From assembly GCA_003586115.2 (NCBI GenBank), contig QVOM02000113.1, positions 836,408 to 900,407 of the forward strand: a stretch of DNA of 64,000 bases, written 5' to 3'. Made by a program: the position numbers and the translations under genes. Each line of letters starts with the position of its first letter. Position 1 is the first letter of the stretch. The DNA comes from Salvator merianae (lineage: Eukaryota > Chordata > Lepidosauria > Squamata > Teiidae). Positions 37,451 through 49,121 of this stretch are shown here, one piece after another. A model generated the notes under the pieces. It was not told where the DNA came from and did no database searches. It saw only the letters and a list, made by a program, of their open reading frames with translations.

Positions 37451-37794
37451 CAGAGATGTGCAAAAATCAGATTGCATTTGCATTTTCATTCAAATATTTC
37501 ACTTTTGTGGATATTCAATTTTTTTTATTATTTTTTTTGGCTTCTGCAGCATTTGATATGAATTGAACCAGTCAACACCTCATGAAAACAAGGTATGCGT
37601 TTGAATATTTGTGTTTTCACTGTGTTTTTGACTATAAAAAGAGAATTTTCAATAGATAAAAACATTACAAAAAACACAGAAACAAAAGTGAAACTTTTTT
37701 TTTTTTGATGTCGCAATTTGCAAATGAAGTGAAAATATGGGTTTTTGCTTTGACAGCAAAACAAAAACACAAATTTCATTTGTGCACATCACTA
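37451..37794. mobile_element. 344-bp hAT-type MITE
   Basis: Left CAGAGATGTGCAAAAATC and right TTTGTGCACATCACTA are inverted termini like those at 15.7 kb. Flanks TCCAGAAC (37443-37450) and TCCAGGAC (37795-37802) agree at 7 of 8 bases, an aged hAT-length target duplication. AT-rich non-coding interior with GTTTTTG/CAAAAAC and ATTTCACTTTT motifs. Similar in length to the 352-bp copy. Confidence 0.75.
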
Positions 37795-38059
37795 TCCAGG
37801 ACCTTTCAGAAATGAATTACTTGGAGATGTGGAAGTTTGGCTGCTTACATGTCCCATGATCCAGAATTCTATTATTTTATTTGGTATGGATATGGCATAT
37901 CAGATCCATGCTACCCCATGCCAAGTTCACCTGCTCTTGCAGGAAGTCATTTGAATGATAATGAAGGGAGTTGCTTGCTGGCCCTGCTCCCTCTGCAGCC
38001 TATGTTAGCCAGAGAAATTTCCAAGATCTCTATGCCAACTTAAGCACCTTAATTGAGGT

Positions 38060-38970
38060 CCTACCTGTCTGGTTTTCTGAAATTACTTTCAGTTTTTGAG
38101 ACCTGAGAATGTGCAGAAGACACTTATGGCTGTCTAGCCTATGACATGCATTGTGGATCCTCACCCATCTTGGCTTATTAGAGCTATCTGGAAGGGGTTG
38201 ACAGGGTAGATCCAGGGAGTTGTGAATGCATCTTTGTGTGAGGATGTGGTCCACTAGCCTTGAAAGAGAGACTGGTCTCTGATTTAAATCATCCTTGGAC
38301 CCAGAGATTTGTTCTAATTACCATCTAGTAGCTTACACCCACTTTTTGGGTAAGGTCCTGGAGAAGGCTGTGGCTGTGTAATTACAGGCATTCTCGGATT
38401 AAATTATCTGGACCCATTTCAGTTTGGGGTCAGGCCTAGGTTTGGGATGCAATCAATTTTGGCTGCCATGATATATGACCTGTTTGGTAGAGGGAGGACA
38501 GAAGGACTGTGACTCTGTTGATCCTGCTTGATCTTTCAGTGGCTTTTCATACAATAGATCACAATGTCCTCCTGGATTATCTATATAGGATGGGAGTGGG
38601 AGACACTGTGCTGTATTAAAGTGACTCTTTTCCTACTTACAGGGATAATTTCAGAGAATAGTGTTTGGTGATTGTGCTTCAGTAGCCTGCCAACTATATT
38701 GTGGGGTCTGCCAGGCTACTATTTTATCCCCAGTGCTATTTAACATCTCTATGGAGCCATTGGAAGAAGTCATCAAGAGTTTTGGAGTGAAGTGTCTCCA
38801 GTATGCAGATGACACCTGGCTCTATTCCTCTGTTGCATCTGAGTCAGGAGAGACTGTGGATGTTCTGACCCCATGCTTGAATGCAGTGATAAACTGTCCA
38901 ACAAGGCAGGCACTCTGTGGGTGGGCAGTTCTTGTGTTTCAGCAATTGGGAATTTGCATGTCTTAGATGG
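38060..38970 (+). mobile_element. L2-type LINE reverse transcriptase relic
   Basis: Plus-strand translation with frameshifts follows the L2 ORF2 order: DPCPSWL-like (38150), FGKVLEKA-like (38350), LDPFQFGVRPRFGMQS (38400-38450), LLDLSVAFHTIDHNVLLDYL (38525-38585), then GVCQATILSPVLFNISMEPL and the catalytic block QYADDTWLYSS (38660-38830). The YADD box is intact though the gene is broken by stops and indels. It shows the central part only; the 3' end is replaced by a CR1/L3-type fragment at about 39.2 kb. Confidence 0.8.
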
Positions 38971-39179
38971 GGTTGCTCAGGAGGAATATATGCATAATTG
39001 GGGATGCTGCTTGGGTCATCACTATCATTAGAGGCCCAAGTGACCTTTGTTATCTATTCCCTAAAGGGATTCACTTGGCATTATCAACAAAGCCAATTTA
39101 GTCTGGCTGTAAGACATCTTTGTTTGTCTTCAAAAATTCAAAACAATTACATATTTATTTGGATTGCTTTTTCTTTCTC

Positions 39180-39840
39180 TTGACTATTTGCTTTTAGTAT
39201 TCCAATGGGTTATTATTGTGTACAATTCTGTTCACACCACCTCAGAAAGGATATTGTAGAACTGGAAAAAGTGTAGAAAATAGCAATCAGAACGATCAAG
39301 GGACTGGAACACCTTCCATATGTAATCAGGTTGCAACATCTAGGCCTCTTCAGCCTTGAAAGATGATTTTTAGGAGTTGACCTGATAGAAGTATATAAAA
39401 CCATGCACAATGTGGGAAAGGTGGCTAGAGAGAAAAAAAACAAAACAAAACTTTTCTCTATTGCACAGCACTAGAACCAGGAGGCATTCTATGGAGCTGA
39501 TGGTCAGGAGAGTTAGGACTGACAAAGAAAAGTATTTTTTTTCATCCAGAGGATCATCGGTCTATGGAATTTACTACCAGATGAGGTGATGACATAGGCA
39601 GCCTGAATAGCTTTAAGAAAGGGCTAGTCAAATTCTTGGACGACAAGCGTATTAGTGACTACTAGAATGAATGCCTAAGTACTGCCTCCAGGTTGGAAAT
39701 ACAGGAAGATACTTCTAAGGGCCATTTCAGGGAATTGAGAGCAGGTGAAGATTCTGCCTTTGTCTTCTACTTGAGAATGCCCAGCTAGATGGATTGTGGC
39801 GTGATTCAGAAGTGTACCTCATATGTTTTTATATTCTTAT
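39180..39840 (+). mobile_element. CR1/L3-like LINE 3' fragment
   Basis: Broken frames read LRKDIVELEKVQ, IKGLEHLPYVIRLQHLGLFS and VDLIEVYKTMHN, then FHPEDHRSMEFT and NSFKKGLVKFLDD, the C-terminal region of CR1/L3-type ORF2, followed by a non-coding 3' UTR ending TTTTATATTCTTATTATTG. Same family as the minus-strand relic at 60-1745. Confidence 0.7.
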
Positions 39841-41447
39841 TATTGTTGTGGATATCATATATTAGTCAGTTTGTTTCTTTTCATCTTTTTGAAAAACACC
39901 TCTATCTCTTAAGTAAAAGTTAATAGAAAAAATTATGAAATAAACACTGCATATGTGTATGTATGTACAGCCTTTTTCTTATTTAGGATTTGTCAGGGGC
40001 ATGTTTCATACTTACGAAACCTTATTCCAGAGTCATGGTTAAAGAGAATGGTGTAAATAAAAGAGGATTTACTGTTCTTCACATCCAGCTAGGATTATGT
40101 CTCAAATTAATGCAGTGCTGCAGGATTAAAAACTGACAACTCAAAATTTTGATATCCTGCTCTGAACAAGTGCCCTGAAGAAGAAGAAAAGAATTATGCC
40201 TTTGCTTGTGACTATACAGAAGATGAAGATGATGAAGAAGAAGACTGTACTGAGAACACAAAATATGGTTGCCATTCAAAGGGAATTTTGTAGAACTATG
40301 CAGGTCTCTCACCTACCTGCACACACTTTTAAACAGCTAGAACATACGTTGTCATGACTAGGGATGCGTCAAACAATGAAAGAACTCTAAGAGGATGAAG
40401 AACTGATTCATAAGGTAAGAAATTGATTCAGTTCCTCTTCTCATATCCGTGGCTGTTAGGGAGAGGGGGAAGGGGCAGGTGAGCATGGACACATAATTAT
40501 ACCAGGTGTCTTGGAGTATTTTTTGAAACTTCCCAACCAGGTGGTGAAAGCTAATTAAATAATCATCTTGGGAATCATAATGTATCCATTCTCCAGACAT
40601 TGCCAAACCAGAATAGTCGGGATTGTTCCATCTTTTCTTCAACTGTGAGTTACTTATTACAATTTTTAGTTTCATTTCACCAATGATCATGTAGTGAAAT
40701 ACCAAAAAAATTCCAGAACTGGTATGACAGTAACATTCATTTTGATCTTCTTCCTGAGCCTGTCTGAGACTAGCAAAGACCACTTGGGCACTACTGATCT
40801 TGTCTATAATATCAGCACCTGCAGCAACTTTTGATGCTGAGTTACTAATTCTAGAAATTTACATTATTTCACCTGCTTATTTGGCTCATTGCAAACAGGT
40901 CTACTTTCAAGTTGTCAAATGACATGCACTTGCCTTTGTCTTGATATGTGATCCTAACGTTCTTGCTTTATCTAGTAGACCATGGGCTCGGGGTTTGATT
41001 TTTCTATGAAAATAGAAAAATCAGAAGACATCAGGCCATATGTACCACATTCCACATCTACTCACCTAGTCAAGCTTTACCTCATTCAGTAACCATACTA
41101 AATGGTGATGGAAAAAGCATGCACCATTGCCTCAGACAAGTTTGAACAAGAAAACTACTAGGTTTTTCACTTTGTATTTTTACTTTATAGGAAATACACT
41201 CATAGAACACAATGGATCTTTCTACACTTATCTGCAATCCAGAAGTTGATCCCTCACGAGCCTCTTCAGGGCCACTTCTGACCACACTTTAGTGAGGATC
41301 AGAGAGGCCAGCCCACTGCTGATATACTCAATCCACACAGGACATTTGCTCACTGGAGAGGCCTGTCTGCCCTCCACCACCACCACTGCATGCAAGAATG
41401 CTTCCAGCTGTTCTCAAATGTTGATAGCTGTGGACAACTAAAACATT
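39841..41447. other. No recognised feature
   Basis: Unique-looking. A sequence CTAGGGATGCGTCAAAC near 40361 resembles a hAT terminus only superficially. A minus-strand open frame of 141 codons (40358-40783) has no recognisable domain. Confidence 0.45.
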
Positions 41448-42243
41448 GGGCCTATTTGCACTTTGTGAGAGGAACATTCCTGTCCACTCACTAGTCAGGT
41501 ACATTCACACCTTCAAATGGAGGCAGCTGCCTTGAAACTCACCCAAGCCCACCTGATGCCTACCTGAAGCTGAGTAAGGCTGGTGAAGTAGTTTGCAGAC
41601 TGGACCCTGATTGCACAATCAGGTGTCGATCAGCGGAGCTGTGTTCGCACTACTTCCAGGTTTGAAATGGTGGTGGGGAGGGGCTGGCTTTGAAAACATC
41701 TCTATGACTTCAAAAGCAGCTCAATCATTTAAGAAATAGCTCTATGGTTTTGGACATAACTCCCTACCTAGTTCATTCCCATTTGTACTGCTCCCCCTTC
41801 TGGTCAGCTCACAAACTGTTCCATTGCTGACAAGTGTGAATCGCACCAACCAGACTCCATCCTGGCCTGCCTGAACCCTGCTAATGAGTATGTTCCGCTC
41901 TAGTAAGTGTGAAAACTCCCATTGTCCACACAGCTTAACCAGAAGCAGCTGGATGGCTGCTGGTCAGCAGCATTGACACCCGCTTCTGGGTGTGAGTGGG
42001 GGACAGAGTGACTGTGCAGTCACATGCTGCATCCTGATTGCCATGGCAACAGCCAGACATTGCCACAGCCACAATCATGGTGATTGGGTTTGCCATCTGC
42101 ACTTCAAGTGCTAGTGGTCTGGTTCGTGTCATTACCATCCCTTAAGTGCAGATAGTCACCTCCATACCTGACCCCTTCCAGCCTGGTATGGTATAGATAT
42201 GCTATTCCCATATCATACCAGGCTGTAAAATGTGAACAGGCCC
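41448..42243. mobile_element. GGGCC-type MITE region, composite
   Basis: Left GGGCCTATTTGCACTTTG and right ATGTGAACAGGCCC are inverted ends of the family. A second family-type end (CTAGTAAGTGTGAAAACTCCC) lies inside near 41900, so the segment probably holds two copies or a nested copy. Interior blocks GATTGCCATGGCAACAGCC and ATGGTATAG...CTATTCCCATAT-like palindromes match the other copies. Confidence 0.5.
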
Positions 42244-42429
42244 AGAGCCTCTTAGATTACAATAGCAGTAGGCCCCAGACATGAGGAAAAATGAGGAAAC
42301 ACTCTCTGGAGCTGTGAATGAAGAGATATCAACCAATATCAAGATAATTCCAGCCATCAAAAGAATGGCAAGGGAGCTGGGTCAGATCAAACTGGGGGAG
42401 CATTAAAAGTGTGAGACAATGAACCTTTC

Positions 42430-42690
42430 TACACTTACTTTGCCATGACCCAACCCAATGGGTCTGGCCAGCAAGGCCCTATTTTCTGGATGACACCGTT
42501 TGCATCCCAACACTGGTCCAGACAAGTCCTCTCACTGCTCTCAAAACTTACATGAGCTTTGGGACCACCTTCTAAGGGTTCTGACAGCTAGGAACAAAAG
42601 TTCCTAGCCTCATAGTCCCTGGGAAACACATTTCAGCAGTGTACTTTGCTGCTTTTTGCATTCCTTCATGATCTGGACTGGCTTGAGCTG
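42430..42690. repeat. Interspersed repeat shared with 7.9-8.1 kb
   Basis: Begins near CCTTTCTACACTTACTTTG, which resembles the GGGCC-family end, and contains the ACATGAGCTTTGGGACC ... GTTCCTAGCCTC block common to 7880-8110. Confidence 0.45.
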
Positions 42691-42700
42691 GTAAACAAGT

Positions 42701-44034
42701 AGCCCTCAATGTCAAGGACTACTAATAATCCAGATCAGGGGCCTTGAAGCAACTGCAGAGTTCAGTTTGAGTAGTAGAACTTACTACTACTATGTTGTAG
42801 TAAAAGTTTTGTCAATGATTTGGTACCACCTTCAGTGTTAACTTGATCTTCCATCATACAGACAGTGATCAAACCCTATTTCTGTTATACATTGCACTTG
42901 GACATCAATGCCAAATGATCAGAAAATTTCTCTGTCAGAAAGTACTCAATCATATTGGCTGCATTTTGAGTGTGATAATACTAAGAAAATTTATGAATTG
43001 ACTCATACTGAAACCAGGTGTTACATACTAGTAGTGAATTTTATGGGACACAATTCAACAGCTGCAACCCATTATCATTCAGGCTTCTGCAAACAATGTA
43101 TGTGTTACTTCTTGCCATCCAATGATCCATTTATCAACTTGAGTGTTGAGATCACCTGTTAGTAAAAGTGCCCTCCTGCTGGGGATTCAGTAATTTGATA
43201 AGACTGGGAGAGTTACTAAAAGTAAAGGAGCTGAAGGAAAAGAAAAGGAATGTAGTTGGAGACAGTAAAATAACTATCCTTGAGAGAATAAAAGATGGCA
43301 ATGTCTCTTGTTCCATGATCCTTCACAACAGATTTGTTGCTTTGGAAGTCATCCTTTGTTACTGGTACTTCAAAATCTGGCAGCTGGAACAAGACAGTAT
43401 GTTAAAAGAAAACAGAGATCAAGCAACAGAAAAACAGACGATAGGACAAAATAATATCTTCTTCATTAGAAAGATCCTCTCCTAGTTCTTTATTTACGGT
43501 GAATTTGAAATTATTGCTCACTCTTGAGCATTTGATCAATTTTTCTTCAAGAAATTGTTTTCTTATTCCACAGACTCTCACCTCTCTCTCTTTGAAAAAG
43601 TGTGTTAATTAATAGTAAACTGGACTTACTTAATAAGGTCATTATTTTTTATTTTTTGTTGTTCCCTCCAAAATTTGCTCCTGTTCCTCTGGTGATACTG
43701 CTCAATTAGACATTGAAGCTATGAAACCAAACTATTGCTTACCTATCATTCCTTCTAGATTATATCTCCAGTCATCTATCAAGTTACTCTGACTGTTACA
43801 AGTCTAGAGAGAAAATTGCTCCTAAGCAAGCTTTGCAATAGGTTGGTACAGGCAAAAAGGGTTACAGTGCATATGAGCCAAGTAAATGCAACTTGTTGGA
43901 TCATCATATTTTTGTTGAGCCAGTTGTTATGTCACTGACTTCATGGTATTGATCTGCAGGGTGGCTATCTAGTTGAAGATTTAAACTATGAACTTTAAAT
44001 ACCCTTAATTCCATTTATGTTAATGAAAACGCAA
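42701..44034. other. No recognised feature
   Basis: Unique-looking sequence; two open frames of 84 and 105 codons (42908-43485) lack recognisable domains. Confidence 0.45.
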
Positions 44035-44779
44035 CTGTTTCTGTAACCTCCAAACTAGATTGCTGTAATGCCCCCTACATGAGGTTACTCTTGAAGATGG
44101 TCCATAAGCTAAAATTAGTGCAGAACACAGCAGTTTGCCTACTGACAAGATTTTCTGTTTAAACGTACATCATGCTGATCTTGAAGGAACTGAACTGATT
44201 ACCAGTTTTATACTGAGCCCAATTGAAGGTGTTGACATTGACATATAGAGCCCTAAATGGCTTGGACCCTAAATATCTGAAGGAGTGCATTCCCCCATAT
44301 AGGTCTGCCTGGACAGTGAAATTATAAGGGGAGGGCCTTCTTTTAGTTCCACTACATTTCAGAGGTGTAAGTGGAGGTAGTACATGAGAGGTCCTTTTCT
44401 GTGGCAACCCCCAGGCTTTAAGGTTTCCCAAGGGAGGTACACTGGCAAGGGTCTATGTTAACTTTACACAGCGGCAGTACTGTAGCCAATAAGGTTTAAC
44501 TGAGATACGATTAGCATGATGTGAAGCATTGAATATATATATGGAATATATATATTCAGTACCTATGTTATGTTAAAGTACCTGGTTAAAACATACCTTT
44601 TCAGGACCTTTAATGCTTAGCTTCCCTTTAGATATGCTAGGTGGTGAGAGGGTTGTATTTTGTACTGTAAAGTATTTTAATTGTGTTTTATGTTGTTACA
44701 ATTGTATCCTTTTGATCTTGTAGCCCACCCTGCAATCCTTGGGTGAAGAGTTGGATATAAATACTCTAAATAAATAAAC
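44035..44779 (+). mobile_element. L2-type LINE 3' end
   Basis: Translation gives LDYCNAPYM, LKLVQNTAVCLLT, then an HHADLEGTELITSFILSPIE-like degraded part and YRALNGLDPKYLKECIPPY, the standard C-terminal L2 order, followed by the 3' UTR GTAGCCCACCCTGCAATCCT and a TAAATAAATAAA tail. A short inverted AT block (GAATATATATATGG / CCATATATATATTC-like) lies in the 3' UTR at about 44531-44560. Confidence 0.8.
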
Positions 44780-45250
44780 TTCACACACTGGAGTCAGCTG
44801 AGTGTTTTAATATTCTCAATCAGAACCTGGATCCCAATTAGAAGTTAATTTCCCCAGAGCAGATGCTGGCAGTTGTGCCTTTGGAGATAAAGAAGCAGAA
44901 ACAAAAGGCTGCAAGTGTTACCAGACCTCTGTCTTTCATGCCCTGGTTCTGAGAGTCTTCTCTTGCAAGTTGGCTTAAAAAAAATAAATAAAAATAAAAA
45001 ATAAAAAAAAATCTCTGCTGCTGTCTTATTTGAGTCTTAAGAAGGACATGTGATGGATCTGAGAGCTAGACTCCTGGAGTTGGAAGTGGACTTAAACAAC
45101 TGTGTTAGTTTTCTGCCAAATCTTCATTCAGCTAAAATAGCTGACTATTGAAATGTTCACTTGTGCAGTCTACTCCATGGAGTTCTTCTGACAATCATTA
45201 CATGAGCAATAGCCATTATATACAGGATAGGGACCCTGCTATATAGGAAC
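44780..45250. other. No recognised feature
   Basis: Unique-looking, with an A-rich run at about 44980-45012. Confidence 0.5.
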
Positions 45251-45900
45251 TAGGGATGTGCACGAAATTTTGAAGCAACGAAATTTTGTACGAATTTCAT
45301 TGCTTCGCAACATTCGCATCGAATGCAAAGTGTCCTCTCTATCTCGAAAGCAAATAGCGAAAGTCACGGCCATTTTCGTCAATTTTCGTGACCTTCGCCA
45401 CTCACCGCAAATGGCTATTTTCGTCTCTTTTCGCTGCGAAAACTGCGATGCAACGAAGCTCGGTAGCTTCGTAGCATCAAGTCTCTGCCTCTAGAGGTGG
45501 AAATTGTAATGCATCACATTAGGAAAGACGGTATTTTTTAACTCTTTGCCTGCCTGCAGCGATCGCACCGCATGAGGATGAGAAACTAAGATGGCTAGGA
45601 GTTAATAAAACGTCTTTGATGGTGGTATATAGTTCTGCTTTTTGAAATGGAGGGCAAGACAAGGTATCATTTTGCTGCTGCTCAGAAGTAGGGAGGGAGG
45701 GCAAGACGAGGCGTCATTTCGCTGCTGCTCGGAAGTAGGGAGTTATTTCATCCTGCGGCTGCCGCCAGTCTTCTAAATTATGCACTGAGCTGAAGGCAAT
45801 TGCTTCGCGCGTCGCTGACTAAGCGTGCCCGCCTCGTAGGCAAGGTAATAATTTCTGTGCCCCAAATGATCGGCACGGACGGCAGACAGCGACGAGTTGC
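45251..45900. mobile_element. CpG-rich hAT-related sequence, one end only
   Basis: Starts TAGGGATGTGCACGAAAT, the family terminus, and continues with TTCGCATCGAATGCAAAG, like the right-hand subterminal region of the 18.2 kb element. At about 45651-45745 a 46-bp unit (GGAGGGCAAGACAAGG...) is present twice in tandem. The matching opposite end was not found; candidate flank ATAGGAAC (45243-45250) has no partner downstream. Confidence 0.6.
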
Positions 45901-46433
45901 GCCGATAAGTTAAAGGGACAGAAGTTAGCGCGCATGCGCGCACAGACATGAGCATCAAAAAGTAGGGATGTGCACAAAAGGAATTTTCTCTGTTCGTTTT
46001 GCAATGCATCGAAGCTTCGTTGCTTCATTTTCGCACGAAAATGGAAGTCGCGAAAATGGCAATTTTCGTTTTCGCAGCGAAAATTTTTGCAAAAAAACCG
46101 GAAGTACAAAATCAATGAAATGAGTAGCGAAAAACAAACGCCGCATATCCCCCTGCCCTGTCCCTTCTATATTTGACCGTCCATGTTGCTAATTTAAGGA
46201 GTTGCTTCGTTAAAGGTAAAAATTGCACGGAGCTTACTTTTTACCGGCGGCCGGTTTGTAGCAGGATTCAAAGCAATGAAGGCACGTTTGGGGTTCCTCA
46301 CTGCAGATCGAAAGCAAGCAAAAGCAACCGAAGGATTTTTTTTCGCTTTGATTTTTCATCGTTTTCGATGCCTTTTCGACGCTCATGTCTGTGCGCGCAT
46401 GCGCGCTAACTTCTGTCCCTTTAACTTATCGGC
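45901..46433. mobile_element. 533-bp segment bounded by perfect 53-bp inverted repeats
   Basis: 45901-45953 and 46381-46433 are exact reverse complements (53 of 53). The match continues inward with two differences to 45962 / 46372, stopping exactly where a hAT-type end TAGGGATGTGCAC begins (45963). Each arm holds the palindrome GCGCGCATGCGCGC (45928-45941, 46393-46406). The middle has CpG-rich hAT-like sequence (CGCACGAAAATG, TTTTCGCAGCGAAAA) and no coding frame of note. It may be a separate inverted-repeat transposon invaded by a hAT end. Confidence 0.75.
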
Positions 46434-46439
46434 CAACAC

Positions 46440-46680
46440 CAAACTGGACTTTTAGAACTCACGGTGTGGATGCCAGCCCACCCACCAGGACATCAGCCAT
46501 GGAAATGTCAAACCACTGCCATGTCAACAGGGGACACAACACATGACTTCACTGCCACAGCTGTGCTAAGCTGTGGCTTGCAGGATTCACACCTGGAAGC
46601 AGGTGCAAACACTGCTCACCAGGAGCAGTCCCAAACTAAGAACAATGATTTAGCTGACCACAGCTATTAGTGTTCAGGAG
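46440..46680. mobile_element. GGGCC-family MITE interior fragment
   Basis: Shares TGACTTCACTGCCAC, GGCTTGCAGGATTCACACC, GGAAGCAGGTGCAAAC and CAGGAGCAGTCC-type blocks with 61160-61285 (GTGTAGCCATGCCAC, GGCCTGCAGGATTTGCACC, GGAAGTTAGTGCAAAT, GAGGAGCAGTCC). No termini here. Confidence 0.6.
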
Positions 46681-49113
46681 CCCCTGCAGACTCTCCTGAA
46701 AGCTGGGGCCCCTGCAGAGTGCAGACTTTTAAAATAAACTTTGTTACTGTAACTGTGCTCCTGCTGAGCCTTGCAGTTGTTGATCTGCACTGTTCTGCAA
46801 CTTTGAAAAACTTTGCTGGAACTTAGCATTATCCTGGGGCAGAAACTTTGCTTTTGATCCATCTGGAGGAGGAGAATTTGTCCATGTGGTTCTTTTAATC
46901 AGGTTTAGGGCTGTCCTTTAGTGGTTCGGGTTAGGTTTTACTTTTCTTTTTTTATCCTAGCTCTCTATAGGCTTCTTTCCTTCCTAACTGTCAAAAATAT
47001 CCTTAAATGTCCTTTAATTCATAACAAAAGCCCTTAAAAGGCTCTGTGTCACTATTAAGGGTTAGTGCATGCACAGTTAGTCTGTAGCATTGGGGCATCT
47101 ATTAGAAGAATACCTCTAAGAGCAGTATTTCAATGTTTACCATTTCTATGGTTTGAACTGATAACACTGGTATGCAGTGATTTTGGTGCCAATGATGTCT
47201 GAACAGTTTTATATTAAGTTTATGGTGCTGATTAAGAATATGACTTCGGTTTTGCCAGATTGGCTCTAGTTTCTGAGATATTTAACAGTTGATTAATTAA
47301 TTAATTAATTAATGCAACAGGTTTGAAAAGCATTCAGACCTGCCAGCATTGTAGGCCCACAAATTGCAATACAAAATAATTATATGGGATATTTCATTAC
47401 CTAAGACACTGTTAAAGAGTCAAAAGACAGACCAAAAGCTATTGCATTTGTTATCACACTACAAGTCGCATTGGGGGAATGCATTATTTTCATGGATTTC
47501 CATTATCTCAAAAACTAGAACTAATTCAGCAAAAGTAATGGGATTTTTGAATTCAGCACCCTCAAAATACCCTAAATCCATTCAAAAAACGTTGGCACCT
47601 AAAAAAACAAAATGTAAACCTGTGTAATCAGCTTTTTACAGTCAAGTTAATATTTTTACCCTGTTTAAAGTATTTTTTCTGCAGTTTTAACAAAAGATTT
47701 TCTTTTTTCTCTTCTTTTTTTTCCCTCCAAGAATGGTCTGTCCAGATCCTTTTTGTATAATTTTATGGGTTATTTTGTTTTTAAAACCTGATTCAAAAAA
47801 TCCCACCCGCTTGGAGTTTTCTGGTTGGGAATTATTTTTCCTTTGGAATTAATCTTCCCAGAGCATTGCTCATAATACAGCTAGAACAATTCCAAGGGTA
47901 TTTGAAATCCTTGGGATAACCAAGTGTTTTATTGCCTTTAAAAACTTATGGAACTAAGCAAGGCTTGAATCTATCCTGAATTGGTCTTCAAGACAAAAGC
48001 TGCATCCACACAGCCTCAAACTCAAAGTGTTGTTCAAAGGTGCTCAAACTGATATGGCGGGTAAGACTTTCCAGTAAAGTACTAATCCATCATTTAAACA
48101 CCTTTAAACAACACTTCCTCATAATCTCTGGATACAGCACCTCCATATTGCCCCACCCATTCTTTATGTCATTCTTTTTCTCTTTCTGTACCTTATTCCC
48201 TTCCTCTCCTTTGGATATATCTTTGGGATTACAATGGTTGGCTGGTCACCTGTTAAGTGTCACTTAAGTAATATTGCCCTCCTTCCCATATATTCAAATA
48301 CTTATATATGTGATGATTTTCTCCAGCTGCTACATCACACCTGTTGGGACAGACAATTCTGCCCTCAGAAAGAAGTACCCAGAAACATTCAGTGTGACAC
48401 ATACTGACTCCATTGTGCTCCATGCTGTAAATGAACTTTCATCCCACTCTTTCAACAGGAGCTTTTTCAGATTTCTTACGACTTGTGAAGGGCTGAATGA
48501 AAACAACTGTGTGTGGTGAAAATGTGCTATGGTCAAATCATTGCTGCCCTCTCCAAGCAGGTAGATATAGATCTAATTTGTCCTCTATTCAAAACAGGGA
48601 AGACAGTGTAAGCTAGGCTCTTATGTCAGCATGTTGTACTTTGTGATATGAAAACTCAGCTCAGTATCTGGAATAAGCCAGGTTTAGCATGCACAAGAAG
48701 GACTGACAACCTTGTATTCAATGTAAAATGTTAATGATATTGGGCAATACTGGCCTAGATTTAGACAGGTTTTGCAAAATGTCAGCTGTCGCAGCACCAT
48801 ATTGTCCTTAACAGAGATGTTTGATTAGATATTTGATTAGATTTTCCATGTCATTTTGTATGCATGTCTTCATTTATTTATTTATTTTGGATTCCCCCTA
48901 AGATAACTGGATATTTAATGTTCATACTGCAAGTCCATCTAGATTAGCAGTTTTAACATCAATTTTTAATCAGTACTGTTTAATAATTTAAGTATAAAAT
49001 ATTAAGCAGCTTTTATGAATGTGAAGAATGGAGTTTGCTTCTAATAGCTTTCACCACCGACAGGTGAAGACAGGGGCATCTATAGTACAAAGCAGATGGT
49101 GGAAGAGACAGTG
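46681..49113. other. No recognised feature
   Basis: About 2.4 kb; only a short ATTA run at 47291-47314 and ordinary unique-looking sequence. Confidence 0.5.
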
Positions 49114-49121
49114 TTTGGATG

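Noticed and set aside
40358..40380. CTAGGGATGCGTCAAAC as a hAT terminus
   Set aside because: Only the first eight or so bases fit the family end, and there is no matching right end or target duplication.
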